Shown here piece after piece: positions 43,826-57,489 of a stretch of 64,000 bases of DNA. The notes below the pieces were generated by a model. That model was not told where the DNA came from and did no database searches. It was given only the letters and a program-made list of their open reading frames with translations. The position numbers and the translations under genes are program-made. Source of the DNA: Stictocephala bisonia (Eukaryota > Arthropoda > Insecta > Hemiptera > Membracidae); contig JAQJVL010000691.1 in assembly GCA_035578905.1 (NCBI GenBank), positions 372,001-436,000 of the forward strand, written 5' to 3'. How positions within the stretch are numbered: the first letter of the stretch is position 1; every line of letters starts with the position of its first letter.

Positions 43826-44590
43826 ATACTCCTGATTCCTTTTTCAACAAAAATATTTTCACCAAAAGGGTGATTAGATATTCGAAACTAAAATACTTCC
43901 GTTAATTGTCTTTCTAGCCGTCCCTAACCATGTTAATAGACGGTAGACGGAAACAAACTACCAAAACCCAGGCAAACTGTCGAACCGAAAGCCGGAACCA
44001 CGGAACAGAACAAGGCTTGAGCCAACAGCGACGAAAGTAACAAGTCGACAGCGCAAGGGTGGTCTCAGGCAGCCTCGTAAACACGTAAGACGAAAGAGAA
44101 GAGAAACAAAAATGTACCGGTGAAACGACCCGGTACATTACTAATATTGGAAGTAAATCACAACTAGAAATTAACTGTTGCTGACTTTATTAAATCAGTA
44201 TGGAGAAAAATATAATTAATATTTAATTTTAGATATTTTCAACTAACATTTTTTCTGTAACTAATATAAAAATAACTAATATCATGACACATCTAATATG
44301 AGCCATGCCTATCCAGCAAACGTTGAAGCCACTTGTAGCTGAGCTAATAGTACGTCAAACGGCCGCCCGAGTGCTTGTTTAAAACCAATAACCGTTAGAC
44401 AGTGGTAGAAAAAGGCTTGGACTGTCTATTTGTTTCTATATTCTATGGTTGTACTCTTATTTTTCATATATCAACAAGTTGCAATGCGGATAAGAGATTG
44501 TTAAGAGAAGCATTACATAAAGTGAAACCATGCCACAACCAAATTGTATGGTAAATATATCAGTTAAGTACATGGTCATGTAATTGCCAT

Positions 44591-44595
<5 letters not shown>
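43826..44595. other. region without recognised features
   Basis: The 74-codon minus-strand frame at 43914-44138 starts near the short inverted ACCGGTGAAACGACCCGGTA. No domain recognised. Confidence 0.35.

Positions 44596-44634
<39 letters not shown>
44596..44634 (+). repeat. (A)39 tract
   Basis: Uninterrupted adenine run, possibly the tail of a plus-strand retroelement that I cannot identify upstream. Confidence 0.95.
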
Positions 44635-44636
<2 letters not shown>

Positions 44637-44869
44637 ACAAAGAAAAGTGATCTAAGACCTAAGAATATTTCGCTCTGCCTAAGTACATCGGTCAGTATTG
44701 ATTTTGCTTTAAGATGTTTTATGAGAACAATGTTTTTTAACAGTTTATCACATGAATTTACAAAGTATTCATGTAAAAATATAACAAATCTTTTGCTACG
44801 GGCTACTACTAACTACTATAATATATTGATAATGGATTTACCATTTTAATATCCTCTGTTTTGATGTAG

Positions 44870-45436
44870 GAACTACCGGTTTCATGGCGACCTACCATAT
44901 CATCAGGTTCATCCTCTGTTGGGATTCGGCGTCGAATTAAAATTGAGACACGCAAAAGAATACAATTTGATTACGACTTATATAAGAAATACGACAAGTA
45001 TAAGCTGTGTCAGCCTGTACAAGGGGCGAACGGCCAAAACAAAGAAGTGACTTTGGCTGTGCAAGGCTTTCTAACAAACCATCCAGATCAGGCAAATGAT
45101 CTAGACATATTTAAGAAACACGACAAGTATAAGCTGTGTCAGCCTGTACAAGGGGCGAACGGCCAAAACGAAGAAGTGACTTTGGCTGTGCTAGACTTTC
45201 TAAACAAACCATCCAGATCTGGCAAATGATCTCGACACATCTAAGAAACACGACAAGTATAAGCTGTGTCAGCCTGTACAAGGGGCGAACGACCAAAACA
45301 AAGAAGTGACTTTGGCTGTGCTAGGCTTTATAACAAACTATCCAGATCAGGCAAATGATTTCGACACATCTAAGAAACTCTACATGTGTAAACTATGTCA
45401 GCCTATACAATCTTTACTTACTGTCTTTGCTAAATA
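44870..45436 (+). pseudogene. unrecognised coding-like sequence with 43-codon tandem repeats
   Basis: An open frame runs from 44870 (just after TAG) to 45229. From 44992 it contains units spaced 129, 130 and 129 bp (starts 44992, 45121, 45251, 45380). Each encodes DKYKLCQPVQGANGQN, then EEVTLAV, then a FLTNHPDQANDLDIFKK-like segment. The single extra A in unit two shifts the frame, after which units three and four stay open in the new frame until TAA near 45435. I do not recognise the protein. There is no good ATG, so it may be an exon or a gene fragment. Confidence 0.45.
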
Positions 45437-47250
<1,814 letters not shown>

Positions 47251-48539
47251 TATTTTTCAGTTTCGACGTATATTTTATCTGTGATTTTGATGTGGTGAAA
47301 TCCGTGCAAGGTAAGTACGACTGAATCTCAAGGTATAAGGAGATAATTAAAATGTTTAAGTTACTGACTCTTCACAGAAGTAATACATAATGTTCGCTTA
47401 ATGTAAATGATTAATAAGTTAATAAACCTATTTCTTACATTATGTTTGTTTAAAAATGCTATTAGGTTTAATTACAACTGTTTATAATAATAATTCAATT
47501 TTGAAGACATTGTAAAACCATTTAATACGTTTTTACATACAACGGAATATTAAATTATTACTTGATGAATATTACACAATTTTTATTGTGAAATTACAGT
47601 GATAAAAAGCAAGAAACATTATTGGCTTTATAAATATGGGTCAGATCATATTGTTGTAAATCAATTGTTTAATCGTAATATATACTGTTATAGTATAATA
47701 TTTAAATATTATAGAAACAATAAACATTTAACTAAGATTAACTATAATATTCCTTCTCACATTTTTTTAAAAATGTTCTCCTTCCTAAATATGTAAAGAG
47801 TAGTTAAAGGGTTGAGTGACAGAGGCAAGTAAACATTAGAGGGTTGCTAACATGTTACAAAAGCCTAGTAATCCGACGTATCCCTCAATTAGGGAGTCTG
47901 ACGGGGAAAGGGTATGAGACGACGTGACATGTTAAACACCGCTGGTGTTACCTAATCCGAATACATTAGCCAGGATTGAAAACCAAGTACATCCTTTATA
48001 CACAAAGTAGTCCCCATCTTAAAAGGATTTGCTAGATCCCTCACGTAATTCCTAAAACATTTTTTCACTGTCATTATTTCATAAAATATTTGTAATAAAT
48101 TCTTCACAAAACATCTTATACAGTTTTATTGTAATATGAAGGGTTTACAGTAGGGTGGTTTTGTGTATGTTTGAATATGGCACGATGTTAGACTCTGTGT
48201 TTTTTTAATGATGGGAATACATTTAGACTCCCCGATAATTTATAAAATCTCCAAAATAAAATTGTTTTTTTAGTTTTTCAGTAGTATTTCAAGTACAGTT
48301 TTTATTCAGTTTGGTGCAAGACTATAATGGTTATTAGGATCATATAAATTTGGCTTATCTTCCTATAAGTTTCTTTAAATTGTCACCAAATTTATTTATT
48401 TGTAAAAAAACCAACCAAGACAGAGCCCACAATTCTAATACCATATAAATACTGAAAGGAGTTTTTATTTGCAAGTAAATACTACACGATGACGTTTTAT
48501 CTTGTAAATTTTCCGTCTGTGATTTCCAGGTAACAATTT
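47251..48539. other. AT-rich stretch without recognised features
   Basis: No supported feature. Confidence 0.45.
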
Positions 48540-48778
48540 TAGATTTTTTTAAGGAAATGCCGATTCTTCTCCTTGACCTTACTCTGCCCATTCCTCATAG
48601 ATTATTGATCTGTGCAGAGAACTTATTATACAGAGTAAGGGGGTGAACCAGTACAGTACAAGATGAATATTACTGATACATTTTCCAGTCTAGGCCGGAT
48701 TTGAACCAGTGCATTCTCTAACCCAAGATTAAAGTCCTGACGACTTAGACCACTCGGCCACCAGCTCGCCTAAAGCGG
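48540..48778 (-). mobile_element. tRNA-derived SINE, full copy
   Basis: The head on the minus strand reads GGTGGCCGAGTGGTCTAAGT as A box and CTGGTTCAAATCCGGCC as B box. The long interval between them suits a leucine-type tRNA with a long variable arm. The body continues to lower coordinates with CTGGTTCACCCCCTTACTCT and CAATAATCTATGAGGAATGG. The body matches 53345-53482. The head matches 54398-54480. Confidence 0.78.
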
Positions 48779-49652
48779 CTGATTACAGTTGGACTTCATT
48801 CAACCTCGTTTTGATCATAGCCAACTTAGCACATTTCAGGTGTAACTCTAATCTATAACAGGTTTAAAATAAGTTATAGTCGATCAATAAAGAGAGTGAA
48901 ATAATTATAGAGGCCTTATAACCAAACATAAATATAATGTTTATATTTGACTAGGCTGCCTTAGTTCAACATTATTATGAAAAATAAAAACTATCTATAC
49001 ATTCTAAAGTTTAAACAGTATATACAATTATGACTTTAATTTATGAACTTTGCGGACTAAAACAGAAATAAGTTGAGTAAAATAAAATCAACCGAGCATG
49101 AACTTCAACGAGATGCGCCTTTGTAGGATGTTTTCTGGTCTTTCCTGTTATTATATAAATAATTTGCTGTGGACTGAGCTTTAATATAGACATAACGGAT
49201 ATCTAATATCTCATTAAAGTAAATTTCTTTTAGAAGTTAAAGTATGCACAATATATCAATTGTTCCAAACTATCACATCAACGTTAATTATAATTACATT
49301 TGGACACTTATTTTACTGGAATAGTATAGTATTTGTAAACATGGGATCATAGTTATATACAGAACACAGAATAGAGAATAAGAAGAAGTTTATAATTATT
49401 TTTTAAAGTTATTCCGTTGTGGTTAGAAAAAAATGTTACGGCAAAAAGCAGATTTTGTTTAAAGCTTGGAAAACGTTTATGCCTCTTTTGATATTTTTCT
49501 AGTTTTAATGTTATAGTAAAATAAATGTACAACATTGTCAATATGGTTTTTTACTTATAGTTGTTTTAATTTTGTTTTTAAATAACATAATTCCAATAAC
49601 TGATTAAAATAGTTCTTTTAAAATTATCCAGTTGCTTAATTTAAAAAGAAGC
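48779..49652. other. AT-rich stretch without recognised features
   Basis: No supported feature. Confidence 0.45.
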
Positions 49653-49726
49653 CTAAATTAAATAATTACCTTCGTCAATCAGCTCATAAGTTCGTAATTA
49701 TTGACGAAGGTAATTATTTAATTTAG
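49653..49726. repeat. perfect 27-bp inverted repeat
   Basis: CTAAATTAAATAATTACCTT plus CGTCAAT (49653-49679) is the exact reverse complement of 49700-49726, with a 20-bp spacer. It could be a cruciform-forming sequence or the collapsed ends of a small foldback element. Confidence 0.92.
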
Positions 49727-49894
49727 TCTTATAAGCAGCTCAGGGGCTAGAAAATATGGATTTTAATAAAAAGAAGCAACTAATAAGTAAAACTATATAT
49801 TTTATATGTAAAAATAGTAAACTGTCCTGGTATGAAAATTATATTTTTCCGTTTGATTAGAATACCAAACGCGAGAAAAGGGGAGTTCAAACCT

Positions 49895-50330
49895 TTACTT
49901 GTACACCTGCCCACCCATACAGACTCTGTGGTACTGGCCCACCCACCCATACACGAACAGTGGTATTGACCCACCCGCCCACACATACATGTACAGTGGT
50001 ATTGACCAACCCGCCCACCTATACACGAACATTGGTATTGCCCCACCAGCCCACACATACACTTACAGTGGTATTGACACACCCGCCCACCCATACACGA
50101 ACAGTGGTATTGACCCACCCGCCCACACATACATGTACAGTGGTATTAACCCACCCGCCCACCAATACACCTACAGAGGTATTGACCCACCCACCCACCC
50201 ATACACGTAGAGTGGTATTGACCCACCCGCCCACCCATACGCGTACAATGGCATTAACCCACCCGCCCACCCATACACGTACAGTGGTATTGACCCACCC
50301 ACCCAACCATTCACGTACAATGGCATTTAT
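49895..50330 (+). repeat. 36-bp minisatellite, array 7 (C-rich on plus)
   Basis: About twelve units with CCCACCCGCCCAC and ACACGAACAGTGGTATTG or ACACGTACAGTGG. Variants CACACATACATGTACAGTGG alternate with CACCCATACACGAACAGTGG in the first half, indicating a two-unit substructure. It lies 16 kb from the nearest other array and about 200 bp after a perfect inverted repeat. Confidence 0.95.
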
Positions 50331-50682
50331 CTAATACAATAAAGAAGTATTGTATTGTATTCCATAAATATTGTATGGAATATATTTGTTGTATTATATT
50401 CCATACAATATGGCATATTATATTGCCACAGTATATAAATATTATACGTTATGAATTTGTGCTGCAAATATTTACTACATGATGTTTATTGTTAAGATGC
50501 AATTAATCTATACGGTTGCTATAAATGACAATTTTACGATATATATTATCACATTATTACCATTAAATACACGAATCTTTGTTATAACAGTGCATGTTTA
50601 TGATTTACTTTAGTTACTGTCCACAAACACTGTTATATTATGCTGAAGTATTTTAATTTGCTATAAAGCATACGCCTCTATA
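50331..50682. other. AT-rich spacer with short palindromes
   Basis: TTCCATAAATATTGTATGGAA and TATTCCATACAATATGG are small palindromic segments next to the minisatellite. No gene. Confidence 0.5.
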
Positions 50683-51132
50683 CAGTATTTAATTAATTTA
50701 CGGCTTTAATACTGTATCCGGTTAATTTACGGCTTTAATACTGTATCCGGTTAATTTACGGCTTTAATACTGTATCCGGTTAATTTACGGCTTTAATACT
50801 GTATCCGGTTAATTTACGGCTTTAATACTGTATCCGGTTAATTTACGGCTTTAATACTGTATCCGGTTAATTTACGGCTTTAATACTGTATCCGGTAATT
50901 TACGGCTTTAATACTGTATCCGGTTAATTTACGGCTTTAATACTGTATCCGGTTAATTTACGGCTTTAATACTGTATCCGGTTAATTTACGGCTTTAATA
51001 CTGTATCCGGTTAATTTACGGCTTTAATACTGTATCCGGTTAATTTACGGCTTTAATACTGTATCCGGTTAATTTACGGCTTTAATACTGTATCCGGTTA
51101 ATTTATGGCTTTAATACTGTATCCAGTTAATT
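50683..51132 (+). repeat. 29-bp satellite, near-identical units
   Basis: About fifteen copies of TTAATTTACGGCTTTAATAC followed by TGTATCCGG. Variation is almost absent in the core (one T deletion near 50897) and limited to the edges (TTATGGC, ATCCAG near 51110-51125). This suggests recent expansion or homogenisation. Confidence 0.96.
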
Positions 51133-52384
51133 TACCAATTAAAAATTGTAAAATTACTAAAACCTTAATTATCTGGTAACGACCGCATCATAATGTTATT
51201 TGTAGTATTTACATCGCCGAAGGTTATAAAATACCACCGGTGTATTGTAAGTAACACCTTAACCCGGTTGTTACCGCGAGCTTTAGTTTTTTGTAATGAT
51301 TCCGACTACTTAAATAGTAAAAATGTTGATTGTTTACATTATAAAGTTAACTTTTAAATATGAACTATTTTGTCATCTTACTATTAAATAAAAATCTAAC
51401 GGTGTCTGTGTGTGTGTTACTCAATTACGCAAAAACTTCATAAACCATTCATCTGCAATTTTGCTTGGACATTCTTAGCATCTCTAGTAAACACATAGGT
51501 CTATATTTACTTTCATATTCTATCAGGCAACCACCCTGATAGGTTCTAATAAGTATCAATGGCAATACCAATTTGACAATTAATTGTTTTTAGTAGTTCC
51601 ATTTATCAGCTGTTGGAATAAATAAACAACTTACATAATTCTCAAGTAAATACCGAACCAAACCTAACCACAACCATAGTAACTACAAAAGACGGTAGGT
51701 TCTGCACAGTAGACTGTGACGTCACGTGGGCAAAATCACCTGGTTTGATTATTCAATAAAGTACTGGTAACTAAATCTACAAATATCATGGAAGTATTCA
51801 TCTAAATAGTGGGCAATTTATTTACCACTTATCAGCTGTATTGTAAACTACGGAAATTAAAACAATATTTTTGTGTTTGTTGTTCCCATTTCGCCATGTG
51901 ACGTCATAGAAGATGCGCGTGATATCTATCATCTTCTTTCCTAGGGGCAACGTGACCGCAACGCACTATTGCATTATACAGATGCCAGTAGGTACATGTT
52001 TTGTATTACTGAATGCAATAAGTACAATATAAATCAACGTAAACCACCGTCAGAAGGAAGTATAATGTGCTAGTATAATATAATTATTATTATCTTTAAA
52101 ATGTACAGTATTTAAGTGAGAAAAAAGCATAATGCCTGCCGTGAAAATTAAGATATACTAAAGCAAAACAAATTTCATACTGCGTTCATAACGTTTTAAG
52201 AAATAAAACTGTTCAAATAATGTTCTTTTAAGTTGTGGTCGTTTAACATCATATATTTAAGATAGATGGATAATGCATCTAAAATTAAGTGTGTTGAAAA
52301 TAATCTTTGTCAAATGTATTGAAATACAAACATCCCGTAAATATTCAACTCAGTGAGATGTAATGCACAGTGTATGTTGATGAA
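51133..52384. other. region without recognised gene, with two CRE-like sites
   Basis: Contains TGACGTCACGTG near 51717 (CRE overlapping an E box) and TGACGTCA near 51899, plus paired TTATCAGCTGT motifs. No ORF recognised. Confidence 0.4.
51717..51728. promoter_or_regulatory. CRE overlapping E-box motif
   Basis: TGACGTCACGTG combines the palindromic CREB/ATF site with CACGTG. A second TGACGTCA lies about 180 bp downstream. No transcript can be tied to it, and it could belong to a repeat. Confidence 0.25.
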
Positions 52385-52545
52385 TGTAAACATGCTCTGT
52401 GTATCTTGTAAATATACCACACGAGAACTCTGTGTACTCCATGTGATTGTGTGGCTTTACTTGTCAGGGAAATTGTACATGACATTGTTGACTTGGGGCT
52501 GATATGGAAACCAGAGCGAATATTGTCAGTGAAGCCATGTTTCCT
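52385..52545 (+). repeat. dispersed repeat D2, copy 3
   Basis: ACTCTGTGTACTCCATGTGA and GTGAAGCCATGTTTCCT align with 41345-41575. The GTTCGG part is missing. Confidence 0.65.
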
Positions 52546-53344
52546 CTATACATATTGCAGTTAATTACAAAAACGTAAAAATACCGAATGTATATTTGTT
52601 ACGTTTTGGTAAAAAATAATCACGAAGAAATAAGTTTATAAACGAAAAAGCAATTTGTTTTTAGCCTTTTTGCTACCTCTCAACACAAATGTCAACGTGT
52701 CTCGGTTATTTTTTGTTCGATTCTAATTTTTTTAAACTGACAAATTGATAATAATATGATCTAAGAAAATATTTTTTGTATTTTTGCCTTTTTCCCGAAA
52801 TGTTCGTCTAAACATTTAAAATGGATCAAGTTGATTTTTTTCCTAGAATATTTTTTTCTGTATTATGTTAACATACATAGCGAGTTTCATAAAGATCGGT
52901 TGATCTAACAAGAAGATAAAAATTCTTTTGTGAAAAAAAAAAAAAAACAAAATGACGAGTATCTGGTAAACGAAGCCTTTTTGGAAAAAAACTTGATTTT
53001 CTCTTTATTTTGACCTATATAACCATTTACCGAAGTTTGGAAAGTTACTTTGGGACACCCTGTATACGTCTTAGTTTCTGGTTTATAAATAACTACTATG
53101 TAAACATTTTATAAAACGTGTTTTAAACTAATAATGTCCTCTTTTGTACTAACAATAATTAAAAAATGATACGTTTAGTACACCATACTTTGTCATGACC
53201 TAGGTCCTCCATTTCACAAAAAGTACAGACTAATTTACTAGTATAAGCGTGTTTATTTGTTAGAACTTAATAAATGCAAAACACATATAAATTATTATCT
53301 AATAATTATGACAGAATAAGACTTCTTTTTTTTATTTATTTTTT
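52546..53344. other. AT-rich stretch ending in a possible element terminus
   Basis: Near 53053-53070 the sequence TTGGGACACCCTGTATAC resembles the ends of some insect DNA transposons, but no partner end was found. Otherwise featureless. Confidence 0.3.
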
Positions 53345-53482
53345 TCTCCTTCTTAACCTTACTATGCCCATTTTCCATAGACTATAGATCTGTGTGAGGA
53401 ACGTAAACGGATAGAGTAAGGGGGCGAACCAGTACAGTTGAAAGTGAATATTACTAATAAATATTCCAGTCTTCTGTCGGAT
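53345..53482 (-). mobile_element. tRNA-derived SINE, body only (5'-truncated)
   Basis: Plus-strand TCTTAACCTTACTATGCCCA, GAGTAAGGGGGCGAACCAGT and AGTGAATATTACT match the body of the SINE at 48540-48680. The tRNA part is lost except the last bases around TCGGATTC. Confidence 0.75.
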
Positions 53483-54344
53483 TCAAAAAGTAATGTACTC
53501 GAGTTTAAATCTCTGCTACAAAATAAATAATGATCCGATTTCATTGTGTTGTACACCAAAATTTAGCTTACTTAATTCTACGTAATTTCATATAACTTAA
53601 ATATTTTTTGAAGACTTTAAGACTTTTTTTATAGCAGATAGAATAAAAAAACACGAAATTTAGCACTGTTGGAGTAAAGCCACAACTTTAAAAATTTCAA
53701 AAAAAATTAATAAAAATAAGTCAGTGAAACCTTAACTACATGTGAAGAAAATTGTTGTTTGTAGTCTGTCCAAATTATAGAATTTTCATTCTTTTACAAC
53801 ATTTTCTGTTGTAATATTTGTAAACCCTTGCAATCTTAAAAATGGCTAATCATACAAACTTCAAAAACAGTTAAAAATACCGGATTGAAAGAACGGAAGA
53901 TTATAAAACGGAAGTGTCATAAAAAAATCTTGCGATTTTATATCATATGATAATTCAACATACATCTATGAGCGCTCATGTGTAAGCAAACCCCGCAGCT
54001 CAGCACTTCAAAACTTGTTTCAGCTGAGCATTGCGGCGTTGCCGAGTCGTCCGTCTGGAAGTAGGCCTATTTAAACAGTGCACGAAAGGTTTACTACTGT
54101 GGAAGTCAATAATGTTTTCTATCTAAATTTAAACCATTTTTAAAATCATCTTTTCTCATGAGGGCTTTGGACCTCCAATGACATGTTTAGAAATGTTGTA
54201 GCCCTAAAAAGATTGTCAAATCAAAAAATAACTTATTTACAGAATTTACAATTATCTAAACTTCACATCTAACAAGCTTATATATCGTGAAAATGAGGGC
54301 CGCCATTATAAAGGTGATTTGCAGGATGTACTTATCACATTTAT
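53483..54344. other. AT-rich stretch without recognised features
   Basis: No supported feature. Confidence 0.45.
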
Positions 54345-54480
54345 AGTAACTGCGAGTGATTAATCAGCATTTAGCTGCAACATGTATAACTGTTACAGTT
54401 AGGCTGGATTCGAACCAGTGCTATCTCTAACCCAAGCTCAAAGTCCTGACGCCTTAGACCGCTCGGCCACCGGCTCACCC
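54345..54480 (-). mobile_element. tRNA-derived SINE, head with a different body
   Basis: The minus strand reads CGGTGGCCGAGCGGTCTAAG, CAGGACTTTGAGCTTGGG and CTGGTTCGAATCCAGCC, an excellent A box/B box pair. The following body (GTTATACATGTTGCAGCTAA) is not the one found at 48.5 and 53.3 kb. Confidence 0.72.
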
Positions 54481-54555
54481 AAAATTTAATAACAAACTTA
54501 AATAACATTTAGCCTACATTGTTTTCCAATGAATTTCCTTTTTGCCATTGGCAAT

Positions 54556-54645
54556 CACGAAACCGTACCGATAGCTCCACTCCACACCGTACAGACTGGC
54601 CCTTCTTCGGGAGGACTCGGTCGTATTTGGCTTTGGTCGGCTCAT
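54556..54645 (+). repeat. inverted repeat pair E, left copy
   Basis: GAAACCGTACCGATAGCTCC and GGCCCTTCTTCGGGAGGACT, then CGGTCGTATTTGGCTTTG. The reverse complement occurs at 56628-56712. Confidence 0.85.
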
Positions 54646-56627
54646 AACAGCATTCCGTCTGTCATGTAAAACCAAAAACGTCGACTACCATCCTAATTTT
54701 GGTTATTTGCGAAATCGCCAACGATTGTTTAAGGGAGTTTTTGTTTTTGCTCTTTACGTTAAATGATTACGATAAATCCAATAACTATTTTTAACATTTA
54801 GTATCTTGTATAGAATAGCGTTTTTTCGGATAAATTAACAAATTATAAAAACTCCCAAAGTAAAACATGGTTACTATAGTATCAGTTTTATTCTATGAAA
54901 GAATGCATAATCATACCATACTTCTGTTAATAAAAATTAATTACAAACCATATGTTATATATTAAGTTAGAAAGCTTAATAAATAAATAGTTAATTGCTT
55001 ACTAAATAAATATATGAAATTTATTTATCAAAATGTAATTAGAGATAGGCTACTAATTTGTTTGTATAATTGTTATTTATACTGTACAAACATTAAACAT
55101 TCATGCATACATTTTATACGTGCAATTTATACAAGTACACACATAATTTAAAATATATTATTCTTATGAAACCTGTCAATGACTGCAAATAAAAATTTTT
55201 TAAAGTAAACTGTGAAAATGAATAACAGCTATACAAATCAATTTATAAATGCTTACATTATAAAGATAATGTATTGTGTTGTATTTTCAACTTTTTATAT
55301 GTTTGAAACTTTAAAATTTATCAAAGAGCTTAGAAAGCTTATCAACCAAAAAGTATCATATATATTAAGAAAAATAAAATCAAAATCACCAAACTACTTT
55401 ACTAATGCATTAGGTCATAGAAACGAGTTATTTATTACCACCTTTAGGCAGGCATAACGCGTGATTTTGTCGTAGATCCAAATATATCCTGTTTCTTTAC
55501 ACTAGTAATAATACGGCAGTATTATTAGATGATGTAAATAGTTATGAAATTTTCTGAAAAAGAAATTGTTTCTACAAAATTATTTATAAATAAGAAAAAA
55601 ATATGATTTGCATACAATTTTTAAATATTAGAACATTGCATGACAAAGATGAATCTTAACTAACCTATACAGTAGATTGTTTCCAAATGATGCCATATAA
55701 GTAACATAATTGTATACATCGTGGCAGTCACATATTCAGAATCAACAGTATTATTTTCACGTCCAGATATTTGTTATATTTTACATTTACACAACGCTTT
55801 ACTTTTCAAACAAAAACATTTAATTAATATTAAAGATCGTTCATAGTACTAGGTTGCACACGAGAAACAATTCTATTAAAAGACTTATGCATTACTAAAC
55901 AGCCACTATGTGGTAAATATTCCATTGTAATTGATTGGGTTTCTTAGGTGTGGGGGTTTTAATACTGGCAACATATTTTGGATTATGGGGTTTCTTTTTA
56001 AAGAGCTAAGTTAGGAGAGTTTAGCCTAATGCTGCAATCCACACCCCATGATGTTTATCCAATCTTAATTGGCGGGGTGTGTTAGGTACACGTTGTGAAG
56101 TACATTATGCACTTTCATACATTTCTGACTGGGCTATCTTATTGAGATGTGGATTGCGGCATTCAACTGTACTAGCTAAGCTATGAGGTATCACTCGAAC
56201 CATGCTTACATTTAAGATTTGTATGACTTCCTCTATGGGTCGACCCCCATGGTAGGCATGCCATGGTATTAGCAAAGAAAACAGTTTACATAGCCATATA
56301 ACACTGAGCAAAGTTTATAGATGTTATCTGCTATGGTTCATTAAACATTAAGCCGTACCCACTTTATAGACACCCGGTAAATATAGTGCAATAACAAGAG
56401 TCTGGTACAGTAAAGCTCACGCAAAGTGAATTACTATGGTGAATCAAATTATAAACATCAAGGAAGCATAATATATCCTGATCCATAAACCATTGTAATT
56501 AAACATACATCTATGATTCAATACACATTATTGAATTTAATAAATCCAATTAACACAAACCGAAACAAGTAAACAACACTTTTGACGGGAGTGGGAGTTG
56601 ACAGCTACACAGCTGAAGGTTTCCTGT
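54646..56627. other. region between the inverted repeat pair E
   Basis: About 2 kb, AT-rich. The 81-codon plus frame at 55212 and the 68-codon minus frame at 56105 have no recognised domain. The latter lies in a GC-richer patch (56000-56310) with TCGACCCCCATGGTAGGCAT and could be a small transposon fragment. Confidence 0.35.
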
Positions 56628-56712
56628 GAGCTGAACAAAGCCGAATACGACCGAGTCCTCCCGAAGAAGGGCCAGTAGTGGGGGGAGTGGAGCTATCGGT
56701 ACGGTTTCGTTT
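56628..56712 (-). repeat. inverted repeat pair E, right copy
   Basis: GACCGAGTCCTCCCGAAGAA and GGAGCTATCGGTACGGTTTC are the reverse complement of the copy at 54556, apart from a diverged centre (TAGTGGGGGG here). Confidence 0.85.
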
Positions 56713-57489
56713 GGAAATACAATCTGGTTTGAGGATTACAACTGATTAATATTGATGTAAATGTGATAAAAAAAAAATATATATATACAATAAACTATAC
56801 GAGATATAAATTTGAATTTACTTATACGAGAAATCTAAAATGTGTACGACCACATGGAAACAATTAAACGAAAACAAAAACTAATTATAGAAAGTATTTT
56901 AGGAAGGCGTTTTTAGCTAAAGTATTTGACAAGATCGCTTAGCGATCCCAATGACGTTCAGAACTAATTTTGCTAGTAAATGAAACGTGAGATTGGTTTG
57001 AAATTGGAAGCGAACTTAACTCAAGTGTTCTACATATTTCATTGAGTGATATACTAAGACGTGTTTATTGATACTGTTTGTGTAAATATTAGTAATGAAG
57101 TTCATTTTAGAAGACTTCAGAATGTTTCATCGCACAAGTACCACTTTATTGTTATGAATAATCCGAGTTACACGTAGGTGGAATGCAACATCACTTTGTT
57201 GTGGCGATCGCCTCTGCACAAAGCTGTGCAGTGTTCTTCGTCGAAGCAGCCATCTTGAGGTAGGCGAACAAAATGTATTGCATTTTGCTTGACAGGCAAA
57301 AATATAAAAATACAAATTTAATAATGATCGGCCAGTCTAATTAAGTATAACTGTGGTATAAACAAAAGAATACATAAAATGAATGTCGAATGGTCGAGTT
57401 AAATTGAGGTATTTCTTTTTCACTCACCAAAATAAGTATTTGTATTGTTCTATTAACTACACGGTTAAGGTCCATCAATTAATCTCCCA
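56713..57489. other. AT-rich stretch without recognised features
   Basis: No supported feature. Confidence 0.45.

Noticed and set aside
50683..51132. CRISPR array
   Set aside because: Direct tandem repeats without spacers in eukaryotic-type DNA; no cas-like genes.
54398..54480. Functional tRNA-Leu gene
   Set aside because: A and B boxes are good, but the anticodon stem does not pair and a second copy at 48.7 kb is attached to a SINE body.
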